DNA from: Streptomyces spinoverrucosus
GTDB lineage: Bacteria > Actinomycetota > Actinomycetes > Streptomycetales > Streptomycetaceae
NCBI RefSeq assembly: GCF_006539505.1
Contig: NZ_BJND01000025.1
Location: 118,856-182,855, forward strand
Direction: 5' to 3'
Length of the DNA: 64,000 nt
Made by a program: the position numbers and the translations under genes. Under the pieces are notes generated by a model, which made no database searches, was not told the DNA's origin, and saw nothing but the letters and a program-made list of their open reading frames with translations. The stretch's first letter is position 1. Each line of letters starts with the position of its first letter. Shown here one piece after another: positions 7,556 to 16,204 of this stretch.

Positions 7556-8584
7556 GTGCGGCCCATCACCTACCTCCGCGCGACCGACACGGCGACTGCC
7601 GTCGCGGCCGTGAGCACGGATCCCACCAGCGACTTCCTCGCCGGGGGCACCACCGAGGTCGACCTGCTCCGCCAGGACGTGCTGAACCCCCGACGGCTCG
7701 TCGACATCAACGACCTCCCCCTGGCCGGCATCGAGGGCACCCCGGAAGGCGGCCTGCGCATCGGCGCCCTGGCCCGGATGAGCGAGGTAGCGGCCGCCCC
7801 CGTCGTACGCGAGCGGTTTCCGCTGATCGCGCAGGCACTGGAGCTGGGAGCGTCCGCGCAACTGCGCAACATGGCATCCATGGGGGGCAACCTGCTGCAA
7901 CGCGTGCGCTGTTCGTACTTCCGTGACGCCGAGTCCCCGTGCAACAAGCGGGACCCCGGCACCGGCTGCTCGGCCATCGAGGGCTTCAGCCGCGGTCACG
8001 CGGTACTCGGCACCAGCGAGCACTGCATCGCCACCCACCCCTCGGACGTGGCCGTCGCCCTGGTCGCGCTGGACGCGCGCGTGCACACCCTGGGCCCGAA
8101 CGGCGAACGGACCCATGCCATCGACGACTTCTTCCTCCTCCCCGGTGACTCCCCGCACCGCGAACACCCCTTGGAGCACGGTGAGTTGATCACCGCGATC
8201 GAGGTGCCCGCCGCACCTGTGGCGCGCCACTCCCTCTACCTGAAGGTCCGGGACCGCGAGTCGTACGAGTTCGCGCTCGTCTCGGTCGCGGCGGCGCTGT
8301 CCGTCATGGACGGCACCATCGCGGAGGTGAGGGTGGCGCTGGGCGGCGTGGCCACCAAGCCCTGGCGTGCCAGACGGGCCGAGGACTTCCTCGTCGGAGC
8401 AACCGTCCGGCGCGACGACTTCGCCATGGCCGCCCGCGTGGAGCTGGCCGACGCCCGGCCGACCCCCATGAACGCCTTCAAGGTCGAACTCGCCCAGCGC
8501 GCGATCATCCGTGCCCTGGACATGCTCAGCGACGGAACGGGCACGGGGCCCGCACCCCGGCCCGGGATCGGGAGCCCGTCATGA
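7556..8584 (+). CDS. FAD-binding subunit of the molybdenum hydroxylase, with extra Fe-S cysteines
   Basis: 342 residues, GTG 7556 with GGGAGG seven bases upstream. The FAD PCMH fold shows AGGTTEVDLL for pyrophosphate binding and NMASMGGNLLQ. An insertion after that, RVRCSYFRDAESPCNKRD followed by PGTGC and later EHCIATHPSD, provides four cysteines as in the PaoB/YagS subunit, which binds an additional [4Fe-4S] cluster and transfers electrons to ferredoxin rather than NAD. This places the complex in the PaoABC-like branch rather than classical xanthine dehydrogenase. Its stop overlaps the next start (ATGA), so translation is coupled. Confidence 0.92.
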   Translation: MRPITYLRATDTATAVAAVSTDPTSDFLAGGTTEVDLLRQDVLNPRRLVDINDLPLAGIEGTPEGGLRIGALARMSEVAAAPVVRERFPLIAQALELGASAQLRNMASMGGNLLQRVRCSYFRDAESPCNKRDPGTGCSAIEGFSRGHAVLGTSEHCIATHPSDVAVALVALDARVHTLGPNGERTHAIDDFFLLPGDSPHREHPLEHGELITAIEVPAAPVARHSLYLKVRDRESYEFALVSVAAALSVMDGTIAEVRVALGGVATKPWRARRAEDFLVGATVRRDDFAMAARVELADARPTPMNAFKVELAQRAIIRALDMLSDGTGTGPAPRPGIGSPS

Positions 8585-10818
8585 CCGCGACCATCCCGTC
8601 CGCCATCGGACAGCCGCTCGACCGTGTCGACGGCCCCGCCAAGGTCAGTGGGAGCGCACGGTACTCCGCCGAGATTCCCCTCCCGGCCATGGCGTACGCG
8701 TACGTGGTCGGCTCCCGCATCGCCGCAGGGCGGGTCACCGGGATCGACACGAGTGCCGCCCTGGCCGAGGAGGGCGTACTGGCGGTCCTCACCCAGCAGA
8801 CGCTGCCGAAGATCGCCGAGCAGCCGCCGCTCGTGCCCTCGCTCGCCGGTACGGCGGCCCCCGGGCAGACCTTCTTCCCCATGCAGGACGACACCGTGCA
8901 CTACGCGGGCCAGCCGATCGCGCTCGTCGTCGCCGACACCTGGGAACGGGCCCAGTACGCGGCGCGACTGCTGCGCGTCTCCTACGCCGAGACCCCTCCC
9001 GTGACCACCCTCGACCAGGGCCGCGACCTGTCGTACGAACCCGAGCGGATCTTCGGCGGATGGATACCGGGCCGCATCGAACGCGGCAACGTGGAGGCCG
9101 GACTGCGGGAGGCGGACGTCCGGGTGGAGGGCACGTACACCTACGCCGCGAACAACCACAATCCGATCGAGCCGTCCTGCACCACGGCCCAGTGGGACGG
9201 CGACAACCTGCTGCTGTACGACGCCACCCAGGGCGTCAACGCCACGCAGATGACCGTCTCCCGGCTGCTCGGCGTCCCGATGTCGAAGATCCGGGTCATC
9301 GGCCACTACGCAGGCGGCAGCTTCGGCTGCAAGGCGATGATCCACGCCCACCCGACGCTCGCCGCGATGGCGGCCCGCGCGGTCGGCAGGCCCGTCAAGC
9401 TCGTCCTCACCCGCGAGCAGATGTTCACCTCGGTCGGCCACCGCGAGGAGCAGGAGCAGCATCTGACGCTCGGCGCGACACGCGACGGCCGGCTGACGGC
9501 CATACGGCACCACAAGCTGTCGCCGACCTCGCACTTCGACGACTGGGCGGAACCGTCCGTCGGCGTCTCCTCGCAGATCTACGCGTGCCCCCACTACGAG
9601 GGCGTCTACCGGTTGTTCCGCGCCAACACCATGACCCCCACCTTCATGCGCGCGCCGGGTGAGGCGAGTGGCATGTACGCGCTTGAGTGCGCGCTGGACG
9701 AGCTCGCCCACGAGCTGGGCATCGACCCCATCGAGCTGCGCCTGCGCAACCACACCGATGTCGACGCCATGACGGGCCTTCCCTGGTCCAGCAGCGGCCT
9801 CAAGGAGTGCTACGAGCGCGGTGCCCAGCGCTTCGGCTGGGCCGGTCGCGATCCCCGGCCGGGCTCCCGCCGGGACGGGAACTGGCTGATCGGCACCGGC
9901 ATGGCCACCGCCTGCTACCCGGTCGCCCCCCTCGCCAATCCCCAGCGCGCCCGCGCGCGCCTCTACGCCGACGGCACGGCGGTCGTCCAGGCCGCCACCC
10001 CCGACTTCGGCACGGGAGTCGCCACGGTGATGACACAGGTCGCCGCGGACGGCCTCGGACTGAGCGTGGACCGCTGCCGCTTCGAGAACGGTGACACCGA
10101 CCTGCCCAACATCGCCGCCGCGGTGGGCTCGGCGGGCGCCGGCATGATCAGCGCGGCCGTGCACAGCGCGGCCACCGCGCTGCGCAGTCAGCTCATCCGG
10201 AGCGCCGTCGGTGATCCCGGTTCACCGCTGCACGGTGCCGACCCGGTCGACGTCGTCGTGCGCGACGGCGTCATGACCGCCGGAACCGCCTCCGAGTCGT
10301 ACAGCGACCTGCTGAGGCGCACCTTCCAGCCGGACGTCGAGGCCGCGGGGCAGTGGAACCCGCCCGCCCATGACATCCCCTACGCCACGATGACCTTCGG
10401 CGCACAGTTCGCCGAGGTCGCCGTGGACGCTGAGCTGGGCCTTGTCCGGGTGCGGCGCATGACCGGGGCCTTCGCGCCCGGCCGGGTGCTCAACCCGAAG
10501 ACGGCCCGCAGCCAGCTGATGGGCGGCATGCTGTGGGGCCTGGGCCAGGCACTCCTGGAGGCCAACCACATGCAGCCGGACACCGGCCGCTGGGTCAATG
10601 CGAGCCTCGGGGAGTACCTCGTCCCCGTCAACGCGGACGCTCCCGACGTCGACGTCGAGCTGATCGAGGTCGAGGACGACATCGTCAATCCCCTGGGCGT
10701 CAAGGGGGTCGGTGAGATCGGCCAGGTCGGTGCGGCGGCCGCGATCGCCAACGCAGTGCACCACGCCACCGGGCGGCGGGTGCGGAAACTGCCGATCATG
10801 ATCGAGGACCTTCTCTGA
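8581..10818 (+). CDS. molybdopterin-binding catalytic subunit of the molybdenum hydroxylase
   Basis: 745 residues, the PaoC/XdhB-like large subunit. An N-terminal a/b hammerhead domain (RVDGPAKVSGSARYSAEI) precedes the Mo-binding domains: GHYAGGSFGCKA, FMRAPGEASGMYALE, and near the C-terminus the KGVGEIGQVGAAAAIANA segment with the catalytic base glutamate. The moiety hydroxylates aldehydes or heterocycles using water. There is no visible twin-arginine signal on any subunit, so a cytoplasmic complex is expected, unlike periplasmic E. coli PaoABC. A maturation factor of the XdhC/PaoD type is not found next to it. Confidence 0.92.
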   Translation: MTATIPSAIGQPLDRVDGPAKVSGSARYSAEIPLPAMAYAYVVGSRIAAGRVTGIDTSAALAEEGVLAVLTQQTLPKIAEQPPLVPSLAGTAAPGQTFFPMQDDTVHYAGQPIALVVADTWERAQYAARLLRVSYAETPPVTTLDQGRDLSYEPERIFGGWIPGRIERGNVEAGLREADVRVEGTYTYAANNHNPIEPSCTTAQWDGDNLLLYDATQGVNATQMTVSRLLGVPMSKIRVIGHYAGGSFGCKAMIHAHPTLAAMAARAVGRPVKLVLTREQMFTSVGHREEQEQHLTLGATRDGRLTAIRHHKLSPTSHFDDWAEPSVGVSSQIYACPHYEGVYRLFRANTMTPTFMRAPGEASGMYALECALDELAHELGIDPIELRLRNHTDVDAMTGLPWSSSGLKECYERGAQRFGWAGRDPRPGSRRDGNWLIGTGMATACYPVAPLANPQRARARLYADGTAVVQAATPDFGTGVATVMTQVAADGLGLSVDRCRFENGDTDLPNIAAAVGSAGAGMISAAVHSAATALRSQLIRSAVGDPGSPLHGADPVDVVVRDGVMTAGTASESYSDLLRRTFQPDVEAAGQWNPPAHDIPYATMTFGAQFAEVAVDAELGLVRVRRMTGAFAPGRVLNPKTARSQLMGGMLWGLGQALLEANHMQPDTGRWVNASLGEYLVPVNADAPDVDVELIEVEDDIVNPLGVKGVGEIGQVGAAAAIANAVHHATGRRVRKLPIMIEDLL

Positions 10819-10848
10819 GCAGCGCGTCGGCAGCCCAGAGCGCGCGGA

Positions 10849-12624
10849 ATGAGTCCGGGCCCTCTGAAGGTTGACCACCCCATGGCAGCAGCAGACCCCG
10901 CCCACGGAGCGGACGACGTGGCGGCAATGATCGGGGATGCGGGGAACGCCGTCGGCGCGGCCCTGCGGGCCCTGCTGACCCACTCGGTCATGGGGTTCGC
11001 CGTCTGGGACACCGATCTGCGCTGCATCTGGTCCAACGACGCCCTCGAACGCTACGACGGAATCGCCCGCGACCAGCGGCTGGGCCGACGGCCACGCGAA
11101 TCCCTGACCGGAGACGCCGTCGAGTTCGAGGCGGTCGTACAACGGGTGCTGGACACCGGTGAATGTGTCATCGGCCGCGAGTACCGTGTCCCGGCTGTTC
11201 CGGGCAGACGGCGTGACGGTGCCTTCTCGGCCTCCTTCGTGCGTCTGGACGACGCCGACGGCCGCCCGCTGGGCGTGTGCATGGTGCTGGTGGTCGTCAA
11301 GGACCGCCGATGGGCAGGCGACCGCCTGGCCGTGGTGAGCGAGGCAGGCGCCCGCATCGGCACCACGCTGGACGTGATGCGCACGGCCCAGGAGCTGGCC
11401 GACTTCACGGTGCCGTTGATCGCCGACTACGTGACCGTCGACCTGACGGAGGCGGTACAGCTCGGTGAGGAGCCGCTGGACCGGCTCGGGCTCTCTCAGG
11501 GACGCATCCCCAAGTTCCGCCGGGCGGGCAGGGCCTCCATCCACCACGGTGCCCCGGAGTCCCTGTGGACACCGGGCGAGGTCGTCTACGTCCCCGAGAC
11601 ATCGCCGTTCACGCAGGTCCTGTGCTCGGGCCGCCCCGTGCTGGAGCCCGTCCTCGACGTCTCCCGCGCCACCTGGCTGGACAACGACCCGGAGCGGGCC
11701 GCGAAGATCCGGGAGTTCGGCATGCACTCCCTGCTGATCCTTCCGATCCACGCACGCGGCGTGCTCCTGGGCGTGGCGGTCTTCGTGCGGACGGAGAACC
11801 AGACGCCCTTCGACGAAAGCGATCAGCTGCTGGCCGAGGAGCTGGTGGCCCGGGCCGCGCTGAGTCTGGACAACGCCCGCCGGTACACCAGCGAGCGGAG
11901 GACGGCCCTCGCCCTTCAGCGCAGTCTGCTGCCGCACCGGGTGGACGGCGGTTCCGCCATGGAGGTGGCCGCCCGTTACATACCCGCGGACGCCGCGGAC
12001 AGCGTCGGCGGTGACTGGTTCGACGTCATCGGCCTGCCCGGCGGACGTCTGGCGCTCGTGGTGGGCGACGTGGTCGGGCACGGCATCAACGCTGCGGCGA
12101 CCATGGGCCGGTTGCGTACGGCCATCCGCACGCTCGCCGATCTCGATCTGTCTCCGGGGGAGCTGCTGACCAGGCTGGACCGGACGTTCATCCGGCTCAC
12201 CGAGGACGAGGAGGCCGCCGGTACGGAGGCTCCGTCCATGGGTGCCACCTGCGTCTACGCGGTCTACGATCCCGCCACGCGGAAGTGCACGCTGGCACTC
12301 GCCGGGCATCCGCCGCCCGCCGTGGTCCACCCGGACGGTCACGTTTCGTTCCCCGACCTGCTGCCCGGCCCTCCGCTCGGCGTCGGCCTGTTGCCCTACC
12401 AGCCCGCGGAACTCGATCTCCCCGCAGGCAGCCTCATCGCCCTGTTCAGTGACGGGCTCGTCGAGGAGCGCCGTCAGGACATCGACGTCGGCCTGGAACG
12501 CGTGGCCCGTGCCCTCGCCGGGAGGGCCTCGTCCCTGGAGGAGCTGTGCACGGCGGTGATCGGCACGCTGCCGACCACGACTCCGGCCGACGACGTCACC
12601 CTGCTGCTGGCGCGCGGCCTGTGA
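10849..12624 (+). CDS. PAS-GAF-SpoIIE (PP2C) serine phosphatase
   Basis: 591 residues from ATG 10849; an in-frame ATG at 10882, after GAAGG, is an alternative. Residues about 45-150 form a PAS domain (MGFAVWDTDLRCIWSNDALERYDG), about 165-335 a GAF domain, and about 360-590 an RsbU/SpoIIE phosphatase domain with metal-binding GDWFDVI, VGDVVGHG and TLLLARGL at the end (DDVTLLLA). Such proteins dephosphorylate anti-anti-sigma factors, freeing sigma factors of the SigB/SigF group. No kinase domain is attached, unlike many Streptomyces SpoIIE-HATPase fusions. It begins 30 bp after the molybdenum hydroxylase operon and may be cotranscribed. Partner genes could be those at 51.5-55.5 kb. Confidence 0.88.
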   Translation: MSPGPLKVDHPMAAADPAHGADDVAAMIGDAGNAVGAALRALLTHSVMGFAVWDTDLRCIWSNDALERYDGIARDQRLGRRPRESLTGDAVEFEAVVQRVLDTGECVIGREYRVPAVPGRRRDGAFSASFVRLDDADGRPLGVCMVLVVVKDRRWAGDRLAVVSEAGARIGTTLDVMRTAQELADFTVPLIADYVTVDLTEAVQLGEEPLDRLGLSQGRIPKFRRAGRASIHHGAPESLWTPGEVVYVPETSPFTQVLCSGRPVLEPVLDVSRATWLDNDPERAAKIREFGMHSLLILPIHARGVLLGVAVFVRTENQTPFDESDQLLAEELVARAALSLDNARRYTSERRTALALQRSLLPHRVDGGSAMEVAARYIPADAADSVGGDWFDVIGLPGGRLALVVGDVVGHGINAAATMGRLRTAIRTLADLDLSPGELLTRLDRTFIRLTEDEEAAGTEAPSMGATCVYAVYDPATRKCTLALAGHPPPAVVHPDGHVSFPDLLPGPPLGVGLLPYQPAELDLPAGSLIALFSDGLVEERRQDIDVGLERVARALAGRASSLEELCTAVIGTLPTTTPADDVTLLLARGL

Positions 12625-12631
12625 GACGCAC

Positions 12632-12648
12632 TCGTCCGTGACGGACGA
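12632..12648. promoter_or_regulatory. 17-bp palindrome between phosphatase and VOC genes
   Basis: Perfect inverted repeat TCGTCCGT-G-ACGGACGA just after the phosphatase stop and 62 bp before the next start. The one-base centre suits a protein-binding operator better than an RNA hairpin, although a 6-bp stem with a 5-nt loop could also act as a weak terminator. A TATAAC box at 12671-12676 may be the -10 of the VOC gene. Confidence 0.4.
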
Positions 12649-12710
12649 CTGGCGCCCGTTGCGTTTTACGTATAACCTCTCCGGTCAATCAGCCCTCCCG
12701 GAAGGCCCCG

Positions 12711-13100
12711 ATGCGACGTATCGCCCTGGTCACCCTCGTCGTCGACGACTACGACGAGGCGATCCGCTTCTACACCGAGGCCCTCGGCTTCCGCCTCGCC
12801 GAGGACGCGCCCCGCGAGGACGGCTCCCGCTGGGTCGTGGTCGAGCCCGGAACGGCGGGCGCCGGTACCGCCCTGCTGCTCGCCCGCGCCAAAGGTGAGA
12901 CGCAGCGGGCCCGGGTGGGTGACCAGACCGGCGGTCGCGTCGGCTTCTTCCTGCACACCGACGACTTCGCCCGCGACCACGCCCGGATGCTGGCCGCGGG
13001 TGTGACCTTCCTGGAGGAGCCGCGACACGAGCCGTACGGCACGGTCGCCGTCTTCCAGGACCTGTACGGCAACCGGTGGGACCTGCTTCAGCCCGCCTGA
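12711..13100 (+). CDS. VOC-superfamily (glyoxalase/bleomycin-resistance-like) protein
   Basis: 129 residues, a single vicinal oxygen chelate module pair: VTLVVDDYDEAIRFYTEALGFRL opens the first beta-alpha-beta-beta-beta unit and VFQDLYGNRWDLLQ ends the second. The usual metal ligands are only partly present (E in the C-terminal strand replaced by D in WDLLQ), so enzymatic function is unclear; many homologues are annotated as glyoxalase or PhnB-like. Start ATG 12711 follows GGAAGG. It precedes adenosine deaminase by 75 bp. Confidence 0.85.
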   Translation: MRRIALVTLVVDDYDEAIRFYTEALGFRLAEDAPREDGSRWVVVEPGTAGAGTALLLARAKGETQRARVGDQTGGRVGFFLHTDDFARDHARMLAAGVTFLEEPRHEPYGTVAVFQDLYGNRWDLLQPA

Positions 13101-13113
13101 CCCGCACCTCCGC

Positions 13114-13168
13114 TCCGTATCAACGCCCGCCCGAAGAAACTCCGCATCAACGCCCCGCCCGAGGAAAG
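13114..13168 (+). repeat. tandem duplication of the adenosine deaminase leader including the SD region
   Basis: Two adjacent near-identical segments, 13114-13140 and 13141-13168, each start with CTCCGYATCAACGCCC and end with a purine-rich GARGAAA. The second copy provides the GAGGAAAG ribosome-binding site for the ATG at 13175; the first has the weaker GAAGAAA. Differences are a one-base indel and two substitutions. Confidence 0.65.
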
Positions 13169-13174
13169 CCCACC

Positions 13175-14239
13175 ATGACCGCTACGCGCGTAGACGCCGC
13201 CACCCTCCGACGCCTCCCCAAGGCCGTCCTGCACGACCACCTCGACGGCGGCCTGCGCCCCGCCACCGTCGTCGAGCTCGCGGAGACCGTCGGCCACACC
13301 CTGCCCACCACCGACCCCGATGCGCTGGCCGCCTGGTACTACGACGCCGCGAACTCCGGGGACCTGGTCCGCTACATCGCCACCTTCGAGCACACCCTCG
13401 CCGTGATGCAGACCCGCGAGGGCCTGCTGCGCACCGCCGAGGAGTACGTCCTCGACCTCGCGGCGGACGGTGTGGTGTACGGCGAGGTGCGCTACGCGCC
13501 GGAGCTGATGGTCAAGGGCGGGCTGACGCTGCCCGAGGTCGTCGAGACCGTGCAGGAGGGGCTCGCGGCGGGCATGGCCAAGGCGGCCGCCGCCGGCACG
13601 CCGGTCCGGGTCGGGACGCTGCTGTGCGGGATGCGGATGTTCGACCGCACCCGGGAGATCGCCGATCTCGCCGTCGCCTTCCGGGACGCCGGTGTCGTCG
13701 GCTTCGACATCGCCGGCGCCGAGGACGGCTTCCCGCCCGCCGACCACCTGGCCGCCTTCGAGCACCTGCGCCTGGAGAGCGTGCCGTTCACCATCCACGC
13801 CGGTGAAGCGCACGGCCTGCCCAGCATCCATCAGGCGCTCCAGGTGTGCGGCGCGCAGCGCATCGGGCACGGCGTGCGGATCACGGACGACATCGTGGAC
13901 GGCAAGCTCGGCCGCCTCGCCGGGTGGGTGCGCGACCGCCGGATCGCGCTGGAGATGTGCCCGACCTCCAACCTCCAGACCGGCGCCGCCACCTCCATCG
14001 CCGAGCACCCCATCACGGCGCTCAAGGACCTCGGCTTCCGCGTCACGCTCAACACCGACAACCGCCTGGTCTCCGGGACGACCATGACCCGCGAGATGTC
14101 CCTGCTGGTCGAGGAGGCGGGCTGGACGGTCGAGGATCTGCGCACGGTGACCGTGAACGCCGTCAAGAGCGCGTTCATCCCGTTCGACGAGCGGAACGCC
14201 CTCATCCGGGACGTGATCCTGCCCGGCTACGAGGCCTGA
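13175..14239 (+). CDS. add: adenosine deaminase
   Basis: 354 residues. Zn ligands H20 and H22 (LHDHLDGG), the catalytic HAGEAHG segment with its Glu, GHGVRI, CPTSNLQTGA and LNTDNRL (Asp pair region with the second Asp replaced by Asn, as is common in actinobacterial Add) are all present. The enzyme deaminates adenosine and deoxyadenosine to inosine in purine salvage. Start ATG 13175 is chosen because GAGGAAAG lies 6-7 bases upstream and the domain begins at once; an upstream in-frame extension to 13076 would overlap the previous gene. Its 3' end overlaps the convergent DinB gene by 13 bp. Confidence 0.95.
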   Translation: MTATRVDAATLRRLPKAVLHDHLDGGLRPATVVELAETVGHTLPTTDPDALAAWYYDAANSGDLVRYIATFEHTLAVMQTREGLLRTAEEYVLDLAADGVVYGEVRYAPELMVKGGLTLPEVVETVQEGLAAGMAKAAAAGTPVRVGTLLCGMRMFDRTREIADLAVAFRDAGVVGFDIAGAEDGFPPADHLAAFEHLRLESVPFTIHAGEAHGLPSIHQALQVCGAQRIGHGVRITDDIVDGKLGRLAGWVRDRRIALEMCPTSNLQTGAATSIAEHPITALKDLGFRVTLNTDNRLVSGTTMTREMSLLVEEAGWTVEDLRTVTVNAVKSAFIPFDERNALIRDVILPGYEA

Positions 14240-14736
14240 AGCAGCCCTCGTACGTAGGCGGCCTGCCCGACGTGCTGAAGGTCGTCGGACAGGACGCTCA
14301 CCAGCCGTACGCCGAGGCTGACCGGCGGATCCCAGCGGTCGTCGATGATCTCCTCCAGGTCCTTGGCGGTCAGCCCGCGCACGAAGCCGAGCGTCTGCTC
14401 GTGCACCGCGTCGTAGTAGCCGGTGAGCAGGTCGGGGGAGTCGACCCGCACCTTGGCCACCTTCGCCGAGCTGTGCCCGTACCCGGTGTCGAGGCGCGGC
14501 AGCCCGAGTCCGAAGCGCTTCTCCCAGTCCTGCGTCAGCCAGACCTGGTCGAGCCCGGAGGCGTCGGCGATGTGGTCGTCCTGGACGCGGGTCAGGTGCC
14601 AGATCAGCCAGGCGATGGAGTTGGCGGCGGGGCCGGGACGGGCGTTGACGTCGTCGCCCGTGAGGCCTTCGACGGCGGCGTGGACTTCTTCCTGGATGCG
14701 GCTGTAGCCGTCGGTGAGGATGTCCTTGGCATGCAT
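14227..14736 (-). CDS. DinB/YfiT-like four-helix-bundle protein
   Basis: 169 residues: MHAKDILTDGYSRIQEEVHAAVEGL opens the first helix and SIAWLIWHLTRVQDDHIAD holds the metal-site histidine typical of the DinB superfamily (DUF664-like), with a last histidine in DDLQHVGQAAYVRGLL. Actinobacterial members include mycothiol-dependent transferases and metal-binding proteins of unknown role. The start is ATG 14736, preceded by a GGTGGGA ribosome-binding site. The frame is open for another 160 codons upstream, but that stretch is the GC-rich tandem repeat, so I do not treat it as coding. The stop lies inside the convergent add gene. Confidence 0.82.
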   Translation of the reverse strand: MHAKDILTDGYSRIQEEVHAAVEGLTGDDVNARPGPAANSIAWLIWHLTRVQDDHIADASGLDQVWLTQDWEKRFGLGLPRLDTGYGHSSAKVAKVRVDSPDLLTGYYDAVHEQTLGFVRGLTAKDLEEIIDDRWDPPVSLGVRLVSVLSDDLQHVGQAAYVRGLLQAS

Positions 14737-14754
14737 ACGTCCCACCATGGCGCA

Positions 14755-15175
14755 TCGCCGGGATTCCCACGACGACGCACCGCCGAGATCCCCGCGACGG
14801 TGCGCCGTGAGATCCCGCGAGGGACGCTGCCGAAATCCCGCGACGGCGCGCCGGGAGCTCGCGCGACAGGCGTACCGCCAGGCGGCCGCGACGGTGCGCC
14901 GCCGAAGTCCCGCGACGGTGCGCCGTGAGATCCCGCGAGGGATGCTGCCGAAATCGCGCGACGGTGCGCCGGGAGGTCGCGTGACGGCGTACCGCCAGAC
15001 GGCCGCGTCGGTGCGCCGCCGGAGTCCCGCGACGGTGCGCTGTGAGATCCCGCGGGGGACGCTGCCGGAATCGCGCGACGGCGCGCCGGGGGGTCGCGTG
15101 ACGGCGTACCGCCAGGCGGCCGCGTCGGTGCGCCGCAGGAGTCCCGCGACGGTGCGCCGAGAGTTTCCACGAGGG
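14755..15175. repeat. 117/118-bp higher-order tandem repeat with 23-bp subunits
   Basis: The 476-bp gap between the DinB and LysR genes is filled with a tandem array. The landmark CCCGCGACGGTGCG recurs at 14791, 14909, 15026 and 15143, giving periods of 118, 117 and 117 bp. Inside each unit there are five degenerate subunits of 23 (one of about 26) bases beginning CCCGCGA or CGCGCGA. Because 117 is a multiple of three, the minus frame of the array stays open and would encode Arg-rich 39-residue repeats (RTVAGLRRRTDAA...) in frame with the DinB protein. No ribosome-binding site supports that reading. No gene is otherwise visible here. Confidence 0.85.
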
Positions 15176-15212
15176 CCCGTGGCGAGATCCCCCGACCGCG
15201 CACCGCCGGGAT

Positions 15213-16088
15213 TCACGCGTCGAGGAGCGTCATCAGGGCCCGTGCCGCCGGGCTCGTCGCCTCTCGGGGCGGCAGCAGGGCGACCGTCTCGTACATCGCC
15301 TCGCCGGTGCCCTTCAGGGGCAGTGCGGTGAGTGAGGCGCGCTTGTGGCGGAAGTGGTCCGGTACGACGGCGATGCCCAGGTTTTCGTCCAGCAGGTCGA
15401 GCAGGCTGTGCACGTCGTTCACCTCAAGGGCCACCGTCCGCCGTACACCCGCCCCGGCGAACGCGGCGTCGGTGGCGCGGCGCGGCCCCCAGTCGGGGTG
15501 GAAGTCGACGAACACCTCACCGCCCAGCTCCTGAGGCGTCACGGCCGCGCCGACGGCGGCGAGGCGGTGCGTCGGATGGCACAGGACCGTCATCGGCTCG
15601 CTGGTCAGCGGTACGGAGCGCAGCTGGTCGGTGTCCTCCTGCGTGCGCACCGCGAAGGCCAGGTCCAGGCGCCCCGCGGCGACCTCCTCCGCCAGCGCGC
15701 CCGAGCCCGCCTGCCGCAGACAGATCTCCACATCCGGGTGCCGGTGCCGGAACGCCGCGAGCAGCCGCGCCACGTTGACCCCCGCGATGCACTGCTCGGT
15801 GCCGAGCGCGAGCATGCCGCGCAGTACGCCCTGCACCGCGGCCACCGCCTCATGCGCCGCCCGCACCTGCGCCAGGATCCGCTCCGCCTCGCCCAGCAGG
15901 GCCCGTCCGGCCGGGGTGAGCGTCACCCGGCGGGTGGTCCGCACGAACAGCGGGGTCTGCAACTCCCGCTCCAGCGCCCGGATCGAGGCCGACAGACCGG
16001 ACTGGGACACCATCAGCCGTTCGGCCGCCCGGGTGAAGTGCTGGTCCTCGGCGACCGCGACGAAGTGCTGGAGATGGCGCAGTTCCAT
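15213..16088 (-). CDS. LysR-family transcriptional regulator
   Basis: 291 residues. The N-terminal helix-turn-helix (MELRHLQHFVAVAEDQHFTRAAERLMVSQSG split over residues 1-31, then ASIRALERELQTPLFVR) is canonical, and residues 90-290 form the periplasmic-binding-like effector domain. It is transcribed divergently from an aldo/keto reductase gene with 116 bp between the starts, the usual arrangement for autoregulation and control of the neighbour. The intergenic stretch contains AT-rich GAAT-N8-ATTC near 16109-16124, a candidate LysR box. Effector unknown. Confidence 0.92.
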   Translation of the reverse strand: MELRHLQHFVAVAEDQHFTRAAERLMVSQSGLSASIRALERELQTPLFVRTTRRVTLTPAGRALLGEAERILAQVRAAHEAVAAVQGVLRGMLALGTEQCIAGVNVARLLAAFRHRHPDVEICLRQAGSGALAEEVAAGRLDLAFAVRTQEDTDQLRSVPLTSEPMTVLCHPTHRLAAVGAAVTPQELGGEVFVDFHPDWGPRRATDAAFAGAGVRRTVALEVNDVHSLLDLLDENLGIAVVPDHFRHKRASLTALPLKGTGEAMYETVALLPPREATSPAARALMTLLDA

Positions 16089-16204
16089 GACTGAGAAGCG
16101 TAATCGCTGAATTCCATCGGATTCTTCTGTTGGACCACTGCCCGCAGGTCACGAAAGAGTGAGGGCCACACTGTCCCATCCGTGCCCACCCCTCTGGAGT
16201 CGCG

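Noticed and set aside
14755..15175. CRISPR array
   Set aside because: Units are contiguous tandem repeats without unique spacers, and no cas genes are near.
14737..15216. N-terminal extension of the DinB protein through the tandem repeat
   Set aside because: The DinB domain begins at ATG 14736 with its own ribosome-binding site; the Arg-rich repeats have no known counterpart, and the frame is open only because unit length is near a multiple of three. Kept as a finding, not a gene.
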